A stretch of DNA of 64,000 nucleotides, from positions 155,671,043 through 155,735,042 of the forward strand of contig CP136069.1 of the NCBI GenBank assembly GCA_032622095.1, in the 5' to 3' direction. The notes under the pieces were generated by a model. It had not been told where the DNA came from. It saw only the letters and a list, made by a program, of their open reading frames with translations, and did not search any database. The position numbers and the translations under genes were made by a program. This DNA comes from Siphonodentalium dalli. Taxonomy: Eukaryota; Mollusca; Scaphopoda; Gadilida; Siphonodentaliidae. Shown in pieces: positions 57,700-64,000 of this stretch; position 1 is the stretch's first letter, and each line of letters starts with the position of its first letter.

Positions 57700-59400
57700 T
57701 ATTAAACGTTATTCACCACCAACAGGTATGGACTGTGACAACACTGGACCGCAGGTGTTTTGATATGGACTATAATCTCCGCCGGCCAAGTCGTTAATCT
57801 CTGCCTGCCGGGTAGACAGGATATACCCATATTTATTTCGTTTAGCACTGTAGATGATAACGAATGTGTGATATTAGGTATGGTGGCAGATGAGTCGTCG
57901 ACGGTGGAAATACTGCAAAAGTAGTTATTTAAAGCTTCGGCCTTTTCAATATGTGATGAGTGTGAGCAGTTATTCCACACCAAAGATGGTATTTCTTTAT
58001 TTACGGATCTGTCAGACAGTTTATTGAAAGTTTTCCACCAGACGGAAGAAGGTGTATCGGGGTTATTCAAGATATATTGCATGTGTGAATTGTGGTCAGA
58101 TTTGGATTTTCGTATGAGAAAAATTACTTCGTTTCGTTTCTTTTTGTAAGCTGTCCATGAGTTATCGGTTTTGCGAGCTTTTGCTTTACTGAACAAGCGT
58201 TTTCGTTGTTTGATCTGTGATTTAATATCAGATGTCAGCCATGGAGGTTCATCCTTCCTACATCTGACTATTTTACTTGGGATGAATGTATTAATCTGGT
58301 CATGTAAGAATTTTGTTAGCATTTTAGTCATTTCGCCAACATTTGTGGAGGCAAAAATTTCTTCCCAATTTTGTTCTGCAATTGCCTTGTCTAGTTCTGC
58401 AAAGTCAGCTTTTTCGTAATTAAATACACGACGTGAAAAGTGCTTTGAATGGGTATGCTTTTCTGATATTAAAATATTTACATAAATCGGTACGTGGTAA
58501 CGAACATAATTTCCATGAAAGGGTTCAATGGTTCCGCTTTCGATGATGTTGCAACTTTTATTTACGACAATAATATCAATGAGTGTCTCAGAATACTCGG
58601 TAAAGTTGGTAGAGTCCGATATAATTTGTTTCAAAGTCATTTGGCTACAAATGGTTGATATATTGGTGTTAGATAGAGAAAATTGATTTTCGTTGAAGTC
58701 TCCGACTACTACGAGATTGTGGGGGCGAAGGTCACGTGCCAAGTCTAGTGTTGTCATAATTTCTGACCAACGATTGCAGGTTGGGGTCTATAAATCACAC
58801 CAATAAGGGTTCTGATATTTTTGTGACATAGCTCTATCCAAATGCATTCCACTTCCGAATGTTCTAGATCGAATCTCCGTCTATACGATATATTATTCCT
58901 TATATAAACTATAACTCCGCCATATGAGTCAGCTCTATCCCTCCGCTCAGGTTCACCAAAGCCTTGAATTAATAAGCGCTCATTTAGAATGCTCGTGTTT
59001 AGCCACGTCTCGGTAAAGCAACATATATCGAAGTTCATCATTTCGGTCCTAAGAATGTCGAGCTTTGGGACTAGGCTTTGGATATTCAAGTGGATAATTC
59101 TAAGCGATTGATATGGGCCGGGACCCGGGTGCGGATGGATGTCGCCCCCTAGTATGATCATATTATATGTCCAATTTGGAATTTTTTGTAACGTTTTCAA
59201 GGTAGGAAATCGCACCATTCCGGTTTTTATTGTCCACATGAGATGAGTTTTACGATCACATATTGTTGGATTATTGAGTATGAGGAAGACGATCATATAC
59301 GTAATAATGTTTTCTCTAGTAGCTCCTTTCAGGCGTAGTTGAAAACACGATATTAGAAGTTTTGACGATGTGAAATCACAGCGATGTTTTTTATGTGCTC
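57700..59400 (-). pseudogene. LINE B (CR1/L2-like): EN and linker, RT mostly missing
   Basis: Opposite strand to LINE A. The N-terminal part carries ILGGDIHPHPGPGPYQ, the degenerate GDIHPNPGP signature common before the EN domain of CR1/L2-like elements. EN follows: LNIQSLVPKLDIL, FTETWLN, DSYGGVIVYIR, GVIYRPQP; frameshift near 58,760; VVGDFNENQ, LIDIIVVN. The linker (PPWLTSDIKSQIKQRKRLF) and the RT start (LPGRQRLTTWPAEIIVHIK) end abruptly at 57,702, so RT is deleted or displaced. Not functional. Confidence 0.8.
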
Positions 59401-62290
59401 GTTTTGCGCGGTCATGAAACATCTGTCTTGGAACCATTTAGAATTTTTAGTGAAAGGAACATAAACAAATTCAAGGATACATTGTCAACATCAAGTTACG
59501 AAGACGTGTTAAACTGTGAATCAGCAAATGAAGCTTATGACCATTTTCTAGAAATATATATGTCTGCATACCATACTCCTTTCCCACTAAAATACCACAA
59601 ACCACCAAAGAAATATTTAAAGCACCAACCGTGGATGACAAAGGGACTTTTAAAATCTTCATTAGAGAAAAATAAATTATATATTCGTAAATTAAAATCT
59701 CCGACAAACGCTAACATGCATGCATACAAAGAGTACTATCACGTATATAAGAGAACAATACGCAACAGAAAAAAACAATATTATTGCGAGAAAATTAACA
59801 ACGCAAAGAATGACATGAAAGCGACGTTGACAATCTTAAAACAAGCCATGAATAAAAATTGTGACCCTCATAGTCCTCCAATTGCATTTATCGATGGTGA
59901 AATTAAGACAACACATACAAAGCAAATAGCGGAACGATTCAACGAATACTTCTCAAAAATTGGAAACTTGACTGGTAAAAATGTTGACGAAGTCAACACA
60001 CATTACCTGATTATTTGATCAATAGAGAATCGGATGAGTTAGAAATAATTGAAACAACAGAACAGGAAATAATACTCACATGCTACTCATTTAAAGTTAA
60101 AGCAAGTAAAGATGTACATGGTCTATCAAATCGATTGATGAAATCATCTATTTATGAAACAGCCAAAGCTCTTAAACACATATTCAATCAATCTTTCAAA
60201 GAAGGAGTTTTTTCGAAGAAAATGAAAATATCGAGAGTAATACCGATTTTCAAGGGTGGACAGAAAGAAAACTTTTCGAACTATCGACCCATCAGCATAT
60301 TACCATGTTTTTCAAAAATACTTGAAAAAATCATGCAAAAGCGAATTATAGATTTCTTTGATGAACATGCCCGTTTCTATAAACATCAATATGGATTTAG
60401 GAAGGGGCACTCCACCATCCATCCAGTAATGCATCTTTTAAATCATGTTGTTGAACAGAACGATAAAAAAACCAAAGACTCAACATTAGCAATATTTATT
60501 GACCTTTCAAAAGCATTCGACACAATAAGTCATGACATCCTACTAAATAAGATGGAACACTATGGTATTAGGGGGACTGCTAATCATTGGTTTAGAGACT
60601 ACCTATCAGAGAGGCGACAATGTACAGATTATGGTGGAAACATCTCCAGTCTATCCAAAGTTTCATGTGGTGTCCATCAAGGATCAATACTCGGACCAAC
60701 AATTTTTTTAATTTATGTCAATGATATGTCAGTATCCACATCTTTAAATTTATTATCATTCGCAGATGATACAGCCCTATATACATCAGACTGTGACAGA
60801 AGTTTTGTTGAAAATCGGGTAAACTTCGAACTAAAAAACATTCACAACTGGTGTTGTTGTAATAAGCTCTCCATAAATATAAATAAATGTAATTATATGG
60901 TAATTCATCCAGAAAATAATGATCAAAAATGGAAAGAGTTGAAATTATATATAAACACAGCTGAACTAAACAGAGTAGGGAATATATATGAAGAAACATC
61001 CTTGAAATTTTTGGGCATTAATATCGACGAAAATCTCACGTTTAAAAAGCATATTTCAACTGTATGCTCTAAGATGGCTCGAGCTATTTATTGTATCAAC
61101 AAAGATAAAAAAGTTCTTTCCGGGTGACGCACTGCGCACTCTATATTACGCACTTATCGACAGTAATGTGTGATACGGCATTCAGGAATGGGGTCATGTG
61201 GCGACCACAAACAAGATATATTTATTGCAAAAAAGGGCGATTAGAACAATAACCAATGCTAGATACAATAGTCCCACAGAACCCATTTTCAAAACAATGA
61301 ATATTCTGAAATTCAGTGACATTTATAGATATCAAACGTCAGTATTCATGCATGACTGGGCTTATAATAGACTGCCAGGAACCTTCAAAAACTCATTCGG
61401 AATTAAACTAGGAACCAACAGTAGACAGGCAGCTGCAGGAAACATTATACCAAAAGCAACACCAAGAACAACATTTTCAGAAAATCTCCCAGAACATTCT
61501 TTTTCGAATATTTGGAACTCAGTTAGTAAAAAACAAAAAACTAATAGGAATCGAGAAAACTATAAAAAAAACTAATGAGTGTAGAATTGATCAAACATTA
61601 TTCCAATAAAATTGAATACAAAAACAAATTCTGCCCTGATTGCACACACAAATGATAAAACATATTTCGAATATATATAGTCTATAGGCCACTTACCTTA
61701 AATGCTAAAATTGCCTCACATTAATTACCCGAGTGCTAATACTTACGTCCTGCTAAATCTCGTCCAATGCCTGGCTGTATATACTAAGGGAATTCAACAG
61801 TGACAGTTATAAACAAATAACACATTCAATTGAATTATTCATAAGTTAGTGCGCTGTGGTTTGTTTACACACTGACGATTTTTAAATAACAGATGATTAT
61901 TGTTCTAAACGACTGTTGAACAGACTTCATATAGTGTGTGAGCAAAGTCTTAATAATTCTCCTTAGTAAATGCAGCCAAAACATACTTCAAAACTTGTTA
62001 TTGAGAAAATTGACCGTTGCATATTCATTCATATCCATTTATATCCACACAACTGAAACCTATTTGTTTATTCACTGGAATCCATATCAATATTTAAATC
62101 CAATTTATATATTAATCTAATCTAATTATAGTGAAATATTTAAATTCTTTATGTAGCCATTATTGATTGTATTTTGTCATTCAGGGGTGCCGGGTAGACG
62201 GCCATCATAGACCACGGCACTCCACACAATACACATATAAATAAACTTATATTATATTGTATTAATGTATAATGTATTGTGAAATAAAAT
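59400..62290 (+). pseudogene. LINE A, linker and reverse transcriptase, 3' UTR
   Basis: Continuation of LINE A. Linker 59,430-60,018 (RIFSERNINKFKDTL...HQPWMTKGLLKSS). A 2-nt shift in an ACACAC run near 60,000 leads into a 370-codon intact RT (60,015-61,127): YRPISILPCFSKILEKIM, motif A FIDLSKAFDTISH (Asp 163), motif B GVHQGSILGP, motif C FADD (Asp 251, 252), and motifs NKLSININKC and LKFLGINID. Then a frameshift at about 61,110, TGA at about 61,170, and the C-terminal LQKRAIRTITNARYNSPTEP segment to 61,575. The 3' UTR has a stem-loop at 62,184 and an A-rich end near 62,290. Jockey/CR1-type. Only a few lesions, so relatively young. Confidence 0.85.
62184..62223 (+). ncRNA. LINE 3' UTR stem-loop
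   Basis: TCAGGGGTGCCG ... CGGCACTCC: 9-bp stem with one G-U, 22-nt loop GGTAGACGGCCATCATAG-like. Homologous to 52,851-52,888 with compensatory stem changes. Probably recognised by the element's RT at retrotransposition (inference). Confidence 0.65.
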
Positions 62291-62359
62291 ATTATCCTAT
62301 CCCATCGGCATTGTTACCTTCGCTGTGTGGCTTCCCTTCGGACTGGAGAGGGATACTAT

Positions 62360-63960
62360 GTGCATGGTCGATCAAAGGTTTGACTATAGAACAAACTTGG
62401 ACTAAGTTGGTTTGTACATATCATCTATAACATATCCAAAATCCGCTAAAATCCACTTTGAGCATTTTTTTCTAATTCACGATGGCGTCCAAGATGGCTT
62501 CATTTTCCCTTAAATCAGTTTGATGCAGTTATAGTGAGAAATTGGCTGCCAAAATGGCGGCCGGAATTACGTGTTTTACTAATATCTTTAAGATAAGTTT
62601 ATGATGTTTGGAATCGGTTGAGAATTGTGACTTTATTTTTGTATTTAGCATGTTATCTGAACATTGGAGCAATGAAATATGCCATTCATGGGGTCCCCAC
62701 CCCTTCCGACACTCAAATATTCTATTTTACAGAACGCGGTAAAACATTTCACAAAAAATCACCATTGGGATTCTAGTCTTATTTCATAAAGAAACGGGAA
62801 GAACTGTGCAATGTAAGTGATGCATTCTATTTATTTTTATGGATATTCCAAATCAGTGGTACAAAAATTGTCATTTTGGCTGATGCATCGTGGTTAACTA
62901 TTACTATTTTAACCACTGAAATTACCAGAATTATTCGAATTTTTCTGTCACAAACTTGACATCAAAATCGGTAAAAATTCACTTTTCAGGTTTAAACCAT
63001 TTTTTTTTAATTAAATGGAATTATCTTTGGTATCACAGGTGTTTATTGTTTTGATATGCGATTGTGTCACACTTGGGTCTTTTAGGCAAAATTACTCAAG
63101 ATGGCTTGCAAAATGGCAACCAAATTTGGTAAAAAGTTGATTTGTCACATATATTCCGAACATTATTCTCTGCTGTTCCGAAACGGTTGCAAATTGTGAC
63201 TCATTTTGTTATTACACATGCTACTCAACCAACTATATGTTCTATTCTGGTTGTCCCAGTACCCTATGAGGCATGACTAGTTCATTTTAAGGGATGCAGT
63301 ATGGATTTTGCCGTAAACTTTTTGGATTATGTCCATGTTTTTTGAACGGAAACGGGCAGAACGTTGAAACGAAACTGAGAGGGATCATATTATGAGGCTA
63401 CTCTGGCCCATTAGCATCAACTTAATACAGTGTGTAAGTATGTTGACTGTATTGTCATATAGTCTGGTCGATAAAAGGTTTGACGTAGAAAAAATTTGGA
63501 CTAAGATGGTTTGTATACCATTTGGAAAAGGAATATATCCTCTATAACATATGTAATTTAAGATGGCGTCCAAGATGGCTGCCATTTTCCTATAATTCAG
63601 TTTGGTGCAATTATAATGTCATATGTATACGCCCGTCTCATTTTTTTGTGAATATAAGACTACCTTTTTGTGCCAAAATTGAAACTCCCCTTCCAAGATG
63701 GCCGCCAAATTGACGGCCGAAAGTGGACACTTTTACGTTTTTTTTTATTAATATCTTCAAGATCAGTTACTGCTGTTTGGAACTGGTTGAGAATTGTGAC
63801 TTTATTTTGTATTTACCATGTTAAATGACCAGTGTAGCAATGACATGTGCCATTCATGTGGTCCCCAATCCCTTCCGATCATTCAAATTTCGATTTTACA
63901 GAACACGGTAAAACATTTCACAAAACTGTGTGGTCATAGATAAGGTGAGTAGGTATTAAA
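62360..63960. repeat. Diverged long tandem repeat with CCAAGATGGC motifs
   Basis: 62,370-62,760 and 63,468-63,925 are homologous (AAAGGTTTGAC, TTGGACTAAG.TGGTTTGTA, GGCGTCCAAGATGGCT, GTTGAGAATTGTGACTTTAT, CGGTAAAACATTTCACAAAA). The middle 62,980-63,400 contains a more diverged unit. Continues to the window end. Confidence 0.75.
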
Positions 63961-64000
63961 GGAGTTATTGTAATCATGAATGATGTGAATATTTATACAA

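Overview
The window is AT-rich nuclear DNA of an animal. There are no bacterial-style operons. Coding pieces are short and carry GT-AG splice signals, and most of the recognisable sequence is transposon-derived: several non-LTR retrotransposon (LINE) relics, DNA transposons, dozens of MITE or foldback elements, minisatellites and poly(C/G) runs. The mix (CR1/jockey-like LINEs, FLYWCH-MULE, a metazoan Mutator-like transposase, an I-PpoI-like nuclease ORF) fits a marine invertebrate, plausibly a lophotrochozoan. The sequence alone does not fix the species.

Layout. 1-0.6 kb: LINE 3' relic (minus). 1.6-9.5 kb: foldback elements, a 106-bp satellite, and a minus-strand exon with a signal peptide and splice donor (6.1 kb). 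9.7-14 kb: TTAA-flanked MITEs, a tRNA-derived SINE, and a LINE inserted in a MITE. 14.6-20.1 kb: tandem repeats and MITEs built from strong hairpins. 20.2-22.8 kb: a LINE with endonuclease linker, RT and C-terminal zinc knuckle, broken by frameshifts. 22.9-33.8 kb: repeats, a 650-bp minisatellite, a 1.4-kb PIF/Harbinger-like element, a 0.4-kb palindrome, clustered TTAA MITEs and a 74-bp near-perfect palindrome. 34.7-37.8 kb: one TIR element nested in another, abutting a broken C2H2 zinc-finger gene. 40-43 kb: more MITEs and a minisatellite.

The most interesting block is 44,225-49,152. Two 450-bp direct repeats differ at only two positions, and each is bounded by a perfect 18-bp inverted repeat. 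They flank a spliced, intact-looking Mutator-like transposase gene (plus) and, tail to tail with it, an I-PpoI-like His-Me finger nuclease ORF (minus) interrupted by one TAG. It looks like a young composite DNA transposon with LTR-like ends.

50.5-51.6 kb: a second TIR element with a 7-9 bp target duplication, carrying a TATA box, start codon, signal-peptide exon and splice donor. 51.7-52.2 kb: a possible SAM-domain gene fragment. 52.2-54.6 kb: a palindromic minisatellite, a LINE 3' end and a GC-rich promoter-like segment. 55.5-62.3 kb: a near-complete LINE split by an insert made of a FLYWCH-MULE relic and an opposite-strand CR1-like LINE. 62.3-64 kb: a diverged tandem repeat. No complete host gene is visible.
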